From Rhizobium sp. CF122 (lineage in GTDB: Bacteria; Pseudomonadota; Alphaproteobacteria; Rhizobiales; Rhizobiaceae): a stretch of DNA of 64,000 bases. A program made the position numbers and the translations under genes. Below, in pieces: positions 36,737-45,859 of this stretch (within the stretch, counting starts at the first letter, position 1; each line of letters starts with the position of its first letter). The notes beneath the pieces were generated by a model. The model had not been told where the DNA came from. It did no database searches and saw only the letters and a program-made list of their open reading frames with translations. The DNA is taken from contig NZ_AKKA01000011.1 of NCBI RefSeq assembly GCF_000282035.1, forward strand, positions 38,831-102,830, in the 5' to 3' direction.

Positions 36737-37390
36737 TTGACGGCACGGCTGGTCGAGAAGGAAGGGTTTGCGGCGCTCGTTTTGAGGTTGCGGGCCGAAG
36801 GCGTTTCCGATCTGGATCTGCTGACTGCGGTCGAGCAGACGCCGCGCTCTTTGTTCGTGCCGCCGCAGTTCGCGGAGCAGGCCTATTCGAGCCGCACGAT
36901 CCCGATCGAATGCGGCTCATTTCTGGAGGGCGTCGATCTCGCGGTCAGGATCCTTCACCACCTGAAGATCAAGCCGGGGCAACGTGTGCTTGAGGTCGGC
37001 ACGGGCAGCGGCTTCATGTCTGCCGTCATGGCCCGCATGGCCGAACGCGTGCTGACGATCGACCGCTACAAGACATTGACGACGAATGCGCAGCGTCGCA
37101 TCGACTCACTCGGACTCAGAAACGTCATCATCCGCCAGGCCGACGGCAGCGCCGGCTTGCAGGGAGAGGGAACTTTCGATCGCATCGTGGTCACCGCGGC
37201 GTTCAATTCGATGCCGCGGTTCTACACCGACCAGCTTGTTTCCGGCGGCTCAATGATTGCGCCTCTCATGATCTCCGAGAATGAATGTCGCCTTGTGCGG
37301 CTCACGAAAACGGGGAGCCGCTTCGAGCGCGAAGAGCTGTTCGATACACCCTATCTTCCGATCGTCCCGCGCCTTGCGTCTCAACTTTGA
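36737..37390 (+). CDS. pcm: Protein-L-isoaspartate O-methyltransferase
   Basis: A 217-residue repair enzyme that methylates isoaspartyl residues in aged proteins. I read a TTG start at 36737, with GGAG nine bases upstream overlapping the surE stop. Motifs: TPRSLFVPPQFAEQAYSSR, then SAM motif I VLEVGTGSGFMSAVMARMAE and DRIVVTAAFNSMP. A paralogue at 14451 lacks this operon context, so this is the more likely true Pcm. Confidence 0.93.
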   Translation: MTARLVEKEGFAALVLRLRAEGVSDLDLLTAVEQTPRSLFVPPQFAEQAYSSRTIPIECGSFLEGVDLAVRILHHLKIKPGQRVLEVGTGSGFMSAVMARMAERVLTIDRYKTLTTNAQRRIDSLGLRNVIIRQADGSAGLQGEGTFDRIVVTAAFNSMPRFYTDQLVSGGSMIAPLMISENECRLVRLTKTGSRFEREELFDTPYLPIVPRLASQL

Positions 37391-37526
37391 CGCGAGCCTG
37401 TCGCGCGAGTGCTATGGTTAGCAATCTCTCAAAAAAATCGCGCGGATTCCTGTGCCTTAACCGCATGGTAATACTAACGCGCTTTAATAAACCCACAAAT
37501 AGTTGCGTTCATCAGTGGGTCGAGTC

Positions 37527-39086
37527 ATGCGTTTCAGTCTTTCGCCAAGAGTAGGCAAGTCTGCCGGTAATGTCCTGATAGCGGCTTTGCTGGCGAGTGC
37601 CGCAACGGGTTGCAGTTCGGATGTAACACGTTTCGGTGGTCTTTTCTCGTCATCGGGTCAGGACCAGATGACGACCAACTCCATCCCACGCAGAAATATG
37701 CAGGCCGATCCCGTGCCGCAGGCGGATTTGGCGCAGGGCGGCTATTCGGCAAGCAGCCAGGCGATGAGCCAACCCTATCCGGCGCAGCCCGCTTATGGCG
37801 CCTCCAGCGCCCGCATGGCCTCGGCACCGGTCTCCGTTCAGCGCTCCGATCTCGCTGCTCCCTCCGCGGTGGCGCCGGCAGCTCCGTCCCGCGAAAAGCA
37901 GGTAGCGCTCGCGCAGCCATTCCCCGCGGCCGCCGCTCCGAAGAAATCGGCCCCGGTTCTCGTTCCGCCAAAGACGGCAACCGACTCGATCGTCACCGGC
38001 ACGACCCCGAAGGTGTCCGGCTGGTCGGCAACCAATGCGCCTTCCGTTGCGCTTCGTCCGGGCGAAACCATCGCGACGCTCGCCAATCGCTACGGTGTCC
38101 CGGAGAAGGAAATTCTTCGGGTCAACGGCTTCAATACTGCCACTGCCGCAAAGCCTGGTCAGATCATCCTGATCCCGACCTTCAACGGAGGCAATGCCGC
38201 CAAGGCATCCGCCCAGACGGCCGACCTCTCCAAGGGCGGGCATCTGCCTCAGCCTGGCAAGCAGCAAGAGCAGAACGTTGCCGTCGTTCCGGGTGCGAAT
38301 TCCGCCCGCGACAAGTCGGTCGCAAATGCCGATCCGGCGGGCAAGCTTCCGGCTGGCGCGGGTAAGGGACCGAAGGGCGCCGGCGGCACCTATGTCGTCA
38401 AGCCGGGTGACTCGCTTGCCAAGATTGCCAAGGCAACGGGCACCAGCATCGACGATCTGAAGGCTGCCAACAACCTGTCGGCTGGTTCGATCCGCATCGG
38501 TCAGGAACTCAATCTCCCCGGCGCTTCGCGCGATGGTATGAAAACGGCCTCCATTCCGGCAAAGGCAGAACCGAAGCCGATCGCTGAGCCTGCCGCCGCA
38601 ACAACGACCGCCGCCGCGCAACCCGCAACCTATAAGGCACCCGTCGCGACCGAGACCGTGGATGAGGCTGCCAAGAAGGAAGTGGCCTCCGCGGCGCCCG
38701 AGGCAACCGGCATCGGCAAGTATCGCTGGCCGGTTCGTGGAGCTGTCATTGCGGCCTACGGCGCCAACGTCAACGGCAGCCGTAACGATGGCATCGACAT
38801 TTCCGTGCCGCAAGGTACGCCGATCAAGGCGGCCGAAAACGGCGTGGTCATCTATGCCGGCAACGGCCTGAAGGAACTCGGCAATACGGTTCTCGTCCGC
38901 CACGACGACGGTACCGTTACCGTGTACGGCAACGCCGACACCCTGAGCGTCACCCGCGGCCAGAAGATCCAGCGCGGACAGACGGTCGCTGTCTCCGGCA
39001 TGAGCGGCAACGTCAAGCAGCCGCAGGTCCACTTCGAAGTCCGCAAGGATGCGACTCCGGTCAACCCAATTACTTTCCTCGAATAG
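37527..39086 (+). CDS. LysM/LytM (M23) lipoprotein, NlpD/DipM-like
   Basis: A 519-residue lipoprotein from ATG 37527 with signal peptide and lipobox LLASAATGC. A long Ala/Pro-rich linker is followed by two LysM repeats (LRPGETIATLANRYGVPEKE, and VVKPGDSLAKIAKATGTSID) and a C-terminal M23/LytM domain (about 410-519). In the LytM domain the zinc-binding HxGxD is replaced by RNDGID, and the YaHL site reads GNAD, so it is probably inactive as a peptidase, as in NlpD and EnvC, which activate amidases instead. Position after surE-pcm matches nlpD. Likely works in cell separation. Confidence 0.88.
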   Translation: MRFSLSPRVGKSAGNVLIAALLASAATGCSSDVTRFGGLFSSSGQDQMTTNSIPRRNMQADPVPQADLAQGGYSASSQAMSQPYPAQPAYGASSARMASAPVSVQRSDLAAPSAVAPAAPSREKQVALAQPFPAAAAPKKSAPVLVPPKTATDSIVTGTTPKVSGWSATNAPSVALRPGETIATLANRYGVPEKEILRVNGFNTATAAKPGQIILIPTFNGGNAAKASAQTADLSKGGHLPQPGKQQEQNVAVVPGANSARDKSVANADPAGKLPAGAGKGPKGAGGTYVVKPGDSLAKIAKATGTSIDDLKAANNLSAGSIRIGQELNLPGASRDGMKTASIPAKAEPKPIAEPAAATTTAAAQPATYKAPVATETVDEAAKKEVASAAPEATGIGKYRWPVRGAVIAAYGANVNGSRNDGIDISVPQGTPIKAAENGVVIYAGNGLKELGNTVLVRHDDGTVTVYGNADTLSVTRGQKIQRGQTVAVSGMSGNVKQPQVHFEVRKDATPVNPITFLE

Positions 39087-39107
39087 GTATTGCGTCCGAG
39101 GATGCTC

Positions 39108-39137
39108 AAAAGCCCGGCCTCAAAGCCGGGCTTTTGT
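39108..39137. terminator. Bidirectional terminator
   Basis: AAAAGCCCGGC CTCAAA GCCGGGCTTTT: an 11-bp perfect stem with A run before and T run after, between the convergent LysM/LytM gene and the DUF815 ATPase gene. It can serve both strands. Confidence 0.88.
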
Positions 39138-39139
39138 CA

Positions 39140-40012
39140 TTATGCGCGGTCGAGTGCGATGCGCATCCGGCCAGCGAGATCCTGAATGTACTGCCAGGCG
39201 ACGCGGCCGGAACGCGCGCCACGCGTTGTGGCCCATTCCAGTGCCTCCGCATGCATCTTTTCGCGATCGATGGGTAGCTTGAAATGATCTGCATAGCCGT
39301 CGATCATCGTCAGATAGTCGTCCTGGCTGCATTTGTGGAATCCGAGCCAAAGGCCAAACCGGTCGGACAGCGAAACCTTTTCCTCGACCGCTTCGGAGGG
39401 ATTGATCGCCGTCGACTGCTCGTTCTCCATCATGTTGCGCGGAAGCAGGTGGCGCCGGTTCGAGGTTGCATAGAAAAGAACGTTGTCTGGCCGACCCTCT
39501 ACGCCGCCATCAAGGGCTGCCTTGAGCGATTTGTATGCCGTGTCATCGTGATCGAACGAGAGGTCGTCGCAGAAAACGATGACGCGGAGGGGCGCATCCT
39601 TCAGCAGATCAAGCAGCGTCGGGAGGCTCGCGATATCTTCGCGATGCACTTCCACCAGTTTCAGCGACACGCCGCTCTCACGCCGCACATCTTCATGGAC
39701 GGCCTTGACCAGCGAGGACTTGCCCATACCGCGCGCGCCCCAAAGGAGAACGTTGTTCGCCGGATAGCCTTCGGCAAAGCGGACCGTGTTTTCGTGGAGG
39801 ATATCCCGCACGTGGTCTACACCACGGATCAGCTTCAAGGCGACCCGGTTCGGTCGTGCAACTGGCTGGAGGTGCTGGCGGGCAGGGGACCAGACGAAGC
39901 AATCGGCAGCGTTCCAGTCGTTGGCAGCGGGCGCCGGGCCGGCCAACCGGTCGATCGCATCCGTCAGTCGGCGCAGTTCCGTCAGAATGGCGTTGTTGAC
40001 GTCTTCGGCCAT
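39140..40012 (-). CDS. DUF815 AAA-type ATPase
   Basis: A 290-residue P-loop ATPase. ATG 40012 (MAEDVNNAILTELRRLTDAI) has AGGAGGAAGG upstream. The Walker A motif is LLWGARGMGKSSLVKAV, Walker B is VIVFCDDLSFD, and a sensor segment reads VLFYATSNRRHLLPR. DUF815 proteins are related to the DnaA/DnaC-type ATP-binding superfamily; their biological role is not known. It is convergent with the LysM/LytM gene and divergent from yajC. Confidence 0.9.
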   Translation of the reverse strand: MAEDVNNAILTELRRLTDAIDRLAGPAPAANDWNAADCFVWSPARQHLQPVARPNRVALKLIRGVDHVRDILHENTVRFAEGYPANNVLLWGARGMGKSSLVKAVHEDVRRESGVSLKLVEVHREDIASLPTLLDLLKDAPLRVIVFCDDLSFDHDDTAYKSLKAALDGGVEGRPDNVLFYATSNRRHLLPRNMMENEQSTAINPSEAVEEKVSLSDRFGLWLGFHKCSQDDYLTMIDGYADHFKLPIDREKMHAEALEWATTRGARSGRVAWQYIQDLAGRMRIALDRA

Positions 40013-40221
40013 GGGCCTTCCTCCTGAATTCTGGTTGCAACCAGCCTGCTGTGTCTTTTGCCTGCGGCGTAGCATGGCCTTTTGCGAGCGGAAAGGTTAT
40101 GAGGCAGCGGAATCGGTACGGTTTCCGGCTGTTTCTGTTGCATTCGCAAAGACCATAATTATAGTCCGGCCACCCGAGAAAAGGCGGAGTTCCGCCACCG
40201 GAAAGCTTTGAGGAGTTTAGC

Positions 40222-40569
40222 ATGTTCATCACCCCGGCATTTGCCCAGGCTGCCACCGACACTGCGGCGTCGCCGTTCGGCTCTGGCCTAGAAATGATCA
40301 TCCTTTTTGTGCCGCTGATGGTTGTCTGGTATTTCCTGTTGATCCGTCCGCAGCGCGCGCAGGCCAAGAAGCGTGAAGAGACGCTGAAGGCGATCCGTCG
40401 CGGCGATCAGGTCGTCACCGGCGGCGGTCTCGTCGGCAAGGTCACCAAGGTTGTTGACGACAAGGAACTCGAAGTGGAAATTGCAGACGGGGTTCGCGTT
40501 CGCGTCGTTCGCACCGGCATTTCGGAAGTTCGCGTCAAGGGTGAGCCGGTGAAGGCAGACGCTGCATAG
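40222..40569 (+). CDS. yajC: Preprotein translocase subunit YajC
   Basis: A 115-residue single-pass membrane protein. GAGGAG precedes ATG 40222. The helix lies at about 22-42 (MIILFVPLMVVWYFLLIRPQ), followed by QRAQAKKREETLKAI and GDQVVTGGGLVGKVTKV. It forms an accessory complex with SecDF and YidC. First gene of the yajC-secDF operon. Confidence 0.96.
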   Translation: MFITPAFAQAATDTAASPFGSGLEMIILFVPLMVVWYFLLIRPQRAQAKKREETLKAIRRGDQVVTGGGLVGKVTKVVDDKELEVEIADGVRVRVVRTGISEVRVKGEPVKADAA

Positions 40570-40625
40570 TATTGCAAACCTAGCCGCGAACCGGATTGGG
40601 CCGGATCGGAAATAGTCGAGAGAAA

Positions 40626-43187
40626 ATGCATCGTTTTTCCCGCTTGAAGGCCGTTCTGATCTGGGTTTTGGTACTGGTGGCCGTGATAATCGCGGCCCCA
40701 AATTTATTGTCGGACGGGCAGCGTTCTAAGCTGCCCGCATGGTTGGCTCATAGCCGTGTTGTCCTTGGCCCTGATGTGCAGGGCGGTTCCCATCTGCTTT
40801 TTCAGATCGAGCGCTCCGATATCGTCAGGGAACGGCTCGAGCGTACGGTTGCTGACGTCCGTGGCAAGTTGCGCGAATCTAACATTCGCTATACCGGCCT
40901 GACCGGCAACGACCAGGACGTCACCGTCAGGATTACCGATGCCAGCCAAGTGGACGCTGCGGTCAATGCCTTAAGCATGTTGACTGCGAGCAGGAAGAAC
41001 GGCTGGTTCGGCGGCTCGGTCCGGAATGTATCCCTGGAGAGAGGTAACGGCGGGCAGCTTACACTACGAATTTCAAACGATAGCATCGACGAAGGCATCA
41101 CAGTTGCCCTGGCGCAGTCCCTGGAGGTTGTCGAGCGTCGCATTGCCGGCCTTGAGATCAAGGATTTTTCTGTTCGCGCAGATGGCCGCGACCGCATCGA
41201 CGTCAAAACGCTCGGCTCGATTGACGTCGAGCGGCTGAAGAATATTCTGAACGAGCCCGCTCAGCTTGCGGTTCGGATGATCGATGAAAGCATGTCCGGG
41301 CAGGAGGCCCTTGCCGGTCGCTGGCCTGCGACCTCCGAAGTACTCTATTCGCTTGACGATCCGCCCGTTCCTTACCTCGTCGATCGCACGGATTTTATAA
41401 CGGGCAAGAATCTCGTCGATGCTCAGGCGGTCGTCGATCCGCAAACGGACGCGGTCGCCATCAGCTATAAGCTGGATGCCGAAGGGACCGAGCGCCTGGC
41501 CCAGAAGACGCGCCAGAATATCGGCCGACACCTTGCCATACTCTTCGACGATCAGGTCATGGCGGCGCCACTTATCAACGCGCCGATCTTGGACGGCACC
41601 GGAAGCGTGCCGGTCAGCTTCAGCGAGGACGGAGCCCGCGATCTTGCGCTGATGTTGCGAAGCGGCGCTCTGCCGGCGACGTTGACGACCGTGGAGGAGC
41701 GCACCGTCAGCCCCACTCTCGGCGCTGAATCGAAGCGCGCCGGTTTGGTCGCCGGCTTCGTCGCTGCGATCCTTGTCACCGGGTTGATGTTTGCCTTCTA
41801 TCGAAAGCTGGGCATCATCGCCGGCATTTCGCTTGTCCTGAACCTCCTCCTGATTCTCGCTGTGCTGAGTGTGATCGGCGCAACGCTGACATTGCCCGGC
41901 CTCGCAGGCATTGTCTTGATCATGGGCATGGCCGTCGATGCCAATGTGCTCGTCTACGAGCGAATCCGGGAAGAGGCGAAAGCCGGCCATTCCTTCGCGG
42001 ATGCGATCGATAACGGGTTTTCTCGTGCGTTCCTGACGATCCTTGATGCCAATGTCACCATCGTCATTGCAGCGGTTATTCTCTACTATCTCGGCAGTGA
42101 TACCGTTCGCGGTTTTGCCGTGACGCTGGCGGCGGGAATTCTGGCGACTGTCTTCACCACCTTCACGCTGACGCGTTGGATTGTCGTCACCTGGCTCCAT
42201 CGCAAGCATCCGCGGCATCTGCCCAGGGATGTTCAGACAGGCATCTTCGATCACGCGAACATCCGCTTCATGGGCATACGGCGGTACACTTTCACGGCGT
42301 CGGCGGCGCTTTCGATACTGGCGATGGTCGGCTTCGCGACGGTTGGCGCAAACCTTGGCGTTGACTTTGCCGGCGGCTCGCTTGTGGAGGTCAAGGCGAA
42401 GCAGGGTGTTGCCGATCCGGATGACATCCGCGCGCGTCTCGGCGATCTGAACATCGGGAATATCGAGGCCCGTCGCCTTGCCGATGCCTCAACGGCGTTG
42501 GTTCGCATTCAGGCGCAAGGTGGCGGCGAGAATGCCGAACAGTCGGCTATGACCTTACTGCGCGATGAATTGGGTGATGACTACGAAATCCGGAGCGTGG
42601 AGGTTGTCGGCCCAGCCGTGTCGGGTGAACTGACGAGGGCCGCGACATTGGGCATACTCGGTTCGCTCGCTGTCATCCTCCTTTACATCTGGCTGCGCTT
42701 CGAATGGCAGTTTGCGATCGGTGCGATCATCGCGACCCTTCACGATATCATCTTGACGCTGGGCCTCTTCGTGCTGACAGGCATGGAATTCAATCTAACG
42801 AGCGTTGCGGCCATCCTGACGATTGTCGGCTATTCGCTCAACGATACAGTCGTCGTCTACGACCGGATGCGTGAAAATCTGAAGCGCTACCACAAGATGC
42901 CTCTGCCGATCCTGATCGATGCCTCGATCAATCAGACGCTGTCGCGCACTGTTTTGACGGCTGCGACGACATTGCTGGCCCTGCTGGCGCTCTGCCTGTT
43001 CGGTGGTGAAGTGATCCGCCCGTTCGCCTTTGTGATGCTGTTCGGCGTTGCAGTTGGCACCTTTTCCTCCATCTACATAGCTGCGCCCGTGCTGATTGCT
43101 TTCAAGCTCCGGCCGGACGCCGTCGATAGTGATCAAAATCAGAAAGTGGCCGAGCCGGGTACGAACTCCGGCAATCCGGTAGTGTGA
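40626..43187 (+). CDS. secDF: Fused SecD-SecF protein export membrane protein
   Basis: An 843-residue fusion of SecD and SecF, twelve membrane helices in all. ATG 40626 (MHRFSRLKAVLIWVLVLVAV) was chosen; the frame opens ten codons earlier. The SecD half has LGPDVQGGSHLLFQI and LPGLAGIVLIMGMAVDANVL; the SecF half starts near residue 540 with ANIRFMGIRRYTFTASA and LGVDFAGGSLVEVKAKQG, and ends with YSLNDTVVVYDRMREN. Uses the proton gradient to pull proteins across after SecA. Fusion is a known variant in some bacteria including rhizobia. Confidence 0.96.
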   Translation: MHRFSRLKAVLIWVLVLVAVIIAAPNLLSDGQRSKLPAWLAHSRVVLGPDVQGGSHLLFQIERSDIVRERLERTVADVRGKLRESNIRYTGLTGNDQDVTVRITDASQVDAAVNALSMLTASRKNGWFGGSVRNVSLERGNGGQLTLRISNDSIDEGITVALAQSLEVVERRIAGLEIKDFSVRADGRDRIDVKTLGSIDVERLKNILNEPAQLAVRMIDESMSGQEALAGRWPATSEVLYSLDDPPVPYLVDRTDFITGKNLVDAQAVVDPQTDAVAISYKLDAEGTERLAQKTRQNIGRHLAILFDDQVMAAPLINAPILDGTGSVPVSFSEDGARDLALMLRSGALPATLTTVEERTVSPTLGAESKRAGLVAGFVAAILVTGLMFAFYRKLGIIAGISLVLNLLLILAVLSVIGATLTLPGLAGIVLIMGMAVDANVLVYERIREEAKAGHSFADAIDNGFSRAFLTILDANVTIVIAAVILYYLGSDTVRGFAVTLAAGILATVFTTFTLTRWIVVTWLHRKHPRHLPRDVQTGIFDHANIRFMGIRRYTFTASAALSILAMVGFATVGANLGVDFAGGSLVEVKAKQGVADPDDIRARLGDLNIGNIEARRLADASTALVRIQAQGGGENAEQSAMTLLRDELGDDYEIRSVEVVGPAVSGELTRAATLGILGSLAVILLYIWLRFEWQFAIGAIIATLHDIILTLGLFVLTGMEFNLTSVAAILTIVGYSLNDTVVVYDRMRENLKRYHKMPLPILIDASINQTLSRTVLTAATTLLALLALCLFGGEVIRPFAFVMLFGVAVGTFSSIYIAAPVLIAFKLRPDAVDSDQNQKVAEPGTNSGNPVV

Positions 43188-43191
43188 GAAT

Positions 43192-43578
43192 ATGGCAAGA
43201 GGCATAGAAATCCGCGAGGCGCATTTTCCTGGACGCGCGCCCATCGATACCTACGGCAACGGCGGTTTCCGTTTCGCCGACATGTCCCATCGCGGATCGA
43301 TCCTTTGCCTTCCGTCCGGTATCTATGGCTGGGATATGGACATGTCGAAGCCGCTGTCGATCGAGAATTTTCAGAAGGTGCTCGACGAGGCAGCCGAGAT
43401 CGAGGTCCTGCTGATCGGCACAGGGAACGATATGCGTCCGATCCCGGCTGATCTGAAGGCTGCCTTGAGGGCCGCCGGCATTTCATCCGATCCGATGAAT
43501 ACGGGTGCTGCGGTTCGCACCTTCAACATCATGCTCTTGGAATCCCGCGCCGTCGCCGCGGCGCTAATAGCGGTCTGA
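43192..43578 (+). CDS. Mth938-like domain protein
   Basis: A 128-residue protein of the Mth938/NDUFAF3-like family. It begins MARGIEIREAHFPGRAPIDTY, with GNGGFRFADMSHRGSILCLP and EIEVLLIGTGNDMRPIPADL, then MNTGAAVRTFNIMLLESRAV. Related mitochondrial NDUFAF3 helps complex I assembly. It starts 4 bases after secDF and is followed 2 bases later by a phytoene/squalene-synthase-like gene related to NDUFAF6, so an assembly role for both is possible. Confidence 0.9.
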   Translation: MARGIEIREAHFPGRAPIDTYGNGGFRFADMSHRGSILCLPSGIYGWDMDMSKPLSIENFQKVLDEAAEIEVLLIGTGNDMRPIPADLKAALRAAGISSDPMNTGAAVRTFNIMLLESRAVAAALIAV

Positions 43579-43580
43579 CA

Positions 43581-44432
43581 ATGGCCGATCAGCCTTTGAC
43601 GAACCAGGACATCTGCCTGGCGACGCTGCGCGACAACGACCGCGACCGGTACCTGGCCTGCCTGCTGTCGCCGGAAAGCAAGCGGGACGCATTGGCCGCA
43701 CTCTACGCTTTCAATGCCGAGCTTGCACGTATTCGCGATCTGGTGCACGAGCCCCTTCCGGGGGAGGTTCGCATGCAATACTGGCGCGACCTGCTGGAGG
43801 GGAGCGCGCATGGCTCCACCCAGGCAAATCCAATTGCCGCTGCCTTGCTATCGACAATCGAAGCCCACCGCCTGCCGCCGAAGACCCTCGTAAACATGAT
43901 CGATGCTCGCATCTTCGATCTCTACGACGATCCGATGGAGACGCGCGTCTCGCTCGAAGGATATGCCGGCGAGACGGCGTCTACCCTCATTCAATTGGCT
44001 AGCCTGGTACTTGCGCCGGAGGAGGCTGCCAGATCCGCTGAGGCTGCTGGGCACGCAGGCGTTGCGCAGGCCATCGCCGGCCTCCTGCTTTTGATGCCGC
44101 TGCATCGTCACCGCGGACAGCTCTATATTCCCCTTGAAATCCTATCCGCGACGGGACTTGATCGCGATGCGTTTCTTGCCGGGGAGGACAAGTCGCGCAT
44201 CTCTGCAGCGATCGAAGCTTTCGCCGGGCTCGGCCGCGACCATCTCGCCAGGGCGAGAAGTGTCGCGATATCATCGACCGTATTTCCGGCATTCCTGCCT
44301 GTCGCGCTGGCAGAGCCCGTGCTTGTCAACGCTCAGAAGACGGGCGCAGGATTGTTCGAGCGTCAGTTGCAGCGCTCGCAGCTGCGGCGCCAGGCGGGCA
44401 TGCTGCTCGCGTTGATGCGCAAGAAAATCTGA
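43581..44432 (+). CDS. Squalene/phytoene synthase-like protein (NDUFAF6-like)
   Basis: A 283-residue, all-helical protein with the prenyl-synthase fold: ALAALYAFNAELARIRDLV, MQYWRDLLEG, IDARIFDLYDDPMET (the position of the second Asp-rich motif), and YAGETASTLIQLA. The Asp-rich motifs are only partly kept, so catalysis is doubtful. Its mitochondrial relative NDUFAF6 assists complex I assembly, and its adjacency to a Mth938/NDUFAF3-like gene supports that comparison. No other carotenoid or hopanoid gene is nearby. Confidence 0.8.
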   Translation: MADQPLTNQDICLATLRDNDRDRYLACLLSPESKRDALAALYAFNAELARIRDLVHEPLPGEVRMQYWRDLLEGSAHGSTQANPIAAALLSTIEAHRLPPKTLVNMIDARIFDLYDDPMETRVSLEGYAGETASTLIQLASLVLAPEEAARSAEAAGHAGVAQAIAGLLLLMPLHRHRGQLYIPLEILSATGLDRDAFLAGEDKSRISAAIEAFAGLGRDHLARARSVAISSTVFPAFLPVALAEPVLVNAQKTGAGLFERQLQRSQLRRQAGMLLALMRKKI

Positions 44433-44501
44433 CTTTTGTTCAAACTCGCGCAAGGCTCGTGCCTTATAGAAGCGTCGTTGCAGCTTTGATCGGAGAGCGA
44501 T

Positions 44502-44969
44502 GTGAGCATTATCGTCTGGTGCGTTATATTCGCGATCGTCATTTTCATCGCCTTCATTTCGACGCGCATGGCGGCGCAGAACAAGGAAGATGGCCTTCAC
44601 GATACCGGACTCGCGATCATCGAGTTCAACCGGGCTTTTCCCACTGAAGCAATCCGCCAGTTGCAGGCCACCGCCAACGGACAGGCAGTGTTCGTACGCC
44701 TGCATGACAATAAGGCGGGCTTCATGCGCAACATGCAGAGACATTATTCATGCCACATCATCGAGCCGGGCAGGGTGCGTGTCCTGAGCTCGGAAACGGG
44801 CCGCGGCCTCAGCATCGAGTTCCTTGACGCTCCACATCAGAGCGGCACGTTCGAATTTGCCTCCTCCAAGGAGGCATCCGAGGTCTCTCTCTGGCTGCTC
44901 GGCAACTACGTGGCCGAGCCGGACAAGGCATTGGCGTCGCACAATTCCACAGCCGAAAACGGCAAGTAG
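44502..44969 (+). CDS. Membrane-anchored protein of unknown function
   Basis: A 155-residue protein from a GTG start at 44502. A membrane helix at 2-19 (SIIVWCVIFAIVIFIAFIS) is followed by a cytoplasmic or periplasmic domain with TGLAIIEFNRAFPTEAIRQL, VFVRLHDNKAGFMRNM and GTFEFASSKEASEVSLWLLG. No family recognised. It follows the synthase-like gene by 69 bases in the same direction. Confidence 0.75.
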   Translation: MSIIVWCVIFAIVIFIAFISTRMAAQNKEDGLHDTGLAIIEFNRAFPTEAIRQLQATANGQAVFVRLHDNKAGFMRNMQRHYSCHIIEPGRVRVLSSETGRGLSIEFLDAPHQSGTFEFASSKEASEVSLWLLGNYVAEPDKALASHNSTAENGK

Positions 44970-45163
44970 CGAAGCCCCTGGCGAACCGGCATATCGTTTC
45001 GCCGCAGTCGTTCCGCATTCACGATCATCCTTATCGGCGTAGCCTCTCGCGTGACGCATGGCTGCGGCCGTTTTGCCGTTGCTTGCCGCCCGAAATAGGC
45101 GCAAGATTTGCGCTCATCCGGCAATGTTTGAGTTTGTGTTCACAAACGCGATGGAGGTGCGTG

Positions 45164-45823
45164 ATGCTTGCGATCAATGATACCGCTCCGGATTTCGAAG
45201 CCCAAACGACCGAAGGCAAGATCAGTTTTCACCAGTGGATCGGTAATTCCTGGGCGGTGCTGTTTTCGCATCCGAAGGACTTTACCCCCGTATGCACAAC
45301 TGAACTCGGCTACATGGCGCGGATCAAACCTGAGTTCGACAGGCGCGGTGTGAAGATCATCGGCCTCTCGGTCGATCCGCTTGAACGCCATGCCAGCTGG
45401 ATGAATGACATCGAGGAAACACAGGGCTACCGCCCCAACTACCCGATGATCGCCGACGTCGATTACACCGTGTCGAAGCGCTATAACATGCTGCCCGCTT
45501 TGGTATCCGGCGATCCGACGGAGCGCACGCCGGCCGACAACCAGACCGTCCGGAACGTTTTCGTCATCGGCCCCGACAAGAAGATCAAACTGGTTATGGT
45601 TTATCCCATGACCACCGGTCGCAACTTCGATGAGGTGCTGCGGGTTATCGATTCGCTCCAGCTGACCGCCAAGCACAAGGTTGCTACGCCGGTGAACTGG
45701 AAGAACGGTGAGGACGTGATCATCGCCGGTTCTGTCTCCGACGACGACGCAAAGAAGCAATATCCGCAAGGTTGGCGAGCGCCGAAGCCCTATATCAGGA
45801 TCGTGCCGCAGCCGCACGGATAG
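45164..45823 (+). CDS. 1-Cys peroxiredoxin (Prx6 type)
   Basis: A 219-residue peroxidase. GGAGG lies six bases before ATG 45164 (MLAINDTAPDFEAQTTEGK); the upstream frame is not needed. The peroxidatic Cys44 is in HPKDFTPVCTTELG. There is no resolving Cys, and the long C-terminal domain (VATPVNWKNGEDVIIAGSVS, then YPQGWRAPKPYIRIV) is that of the Prx6 class, which reduces peroxides with an outside thiol. Followed after 36 bases by a persulfide-dioxygenase-like gene in the same direction, probably co-transcribed. Confidence 0.92.
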   Translation: MLAINDTAPDFEAQTTEGKISFHQWIGNSWAVLFSHPKDFTPVCTTELGYMARIKPEFDRRGVKIIGLSVDPLERHASWMNDIEETQGYRPNYPMIADVDYTVSKRYNMLPALVSGDPTERTPADNQTVRNVFVIGPDKKIKLVMVYPMTTGRNFDEVLRVIDSLQLTAKHKVATPVNWKNGEDVIIAGSVSDDDAKKQYPQGWRAPKPYIRIVPQPHG

Positions 45824-45859
45824 TCCATTGCAAACTGTGCCGCCACGATGGAGGTAGGG

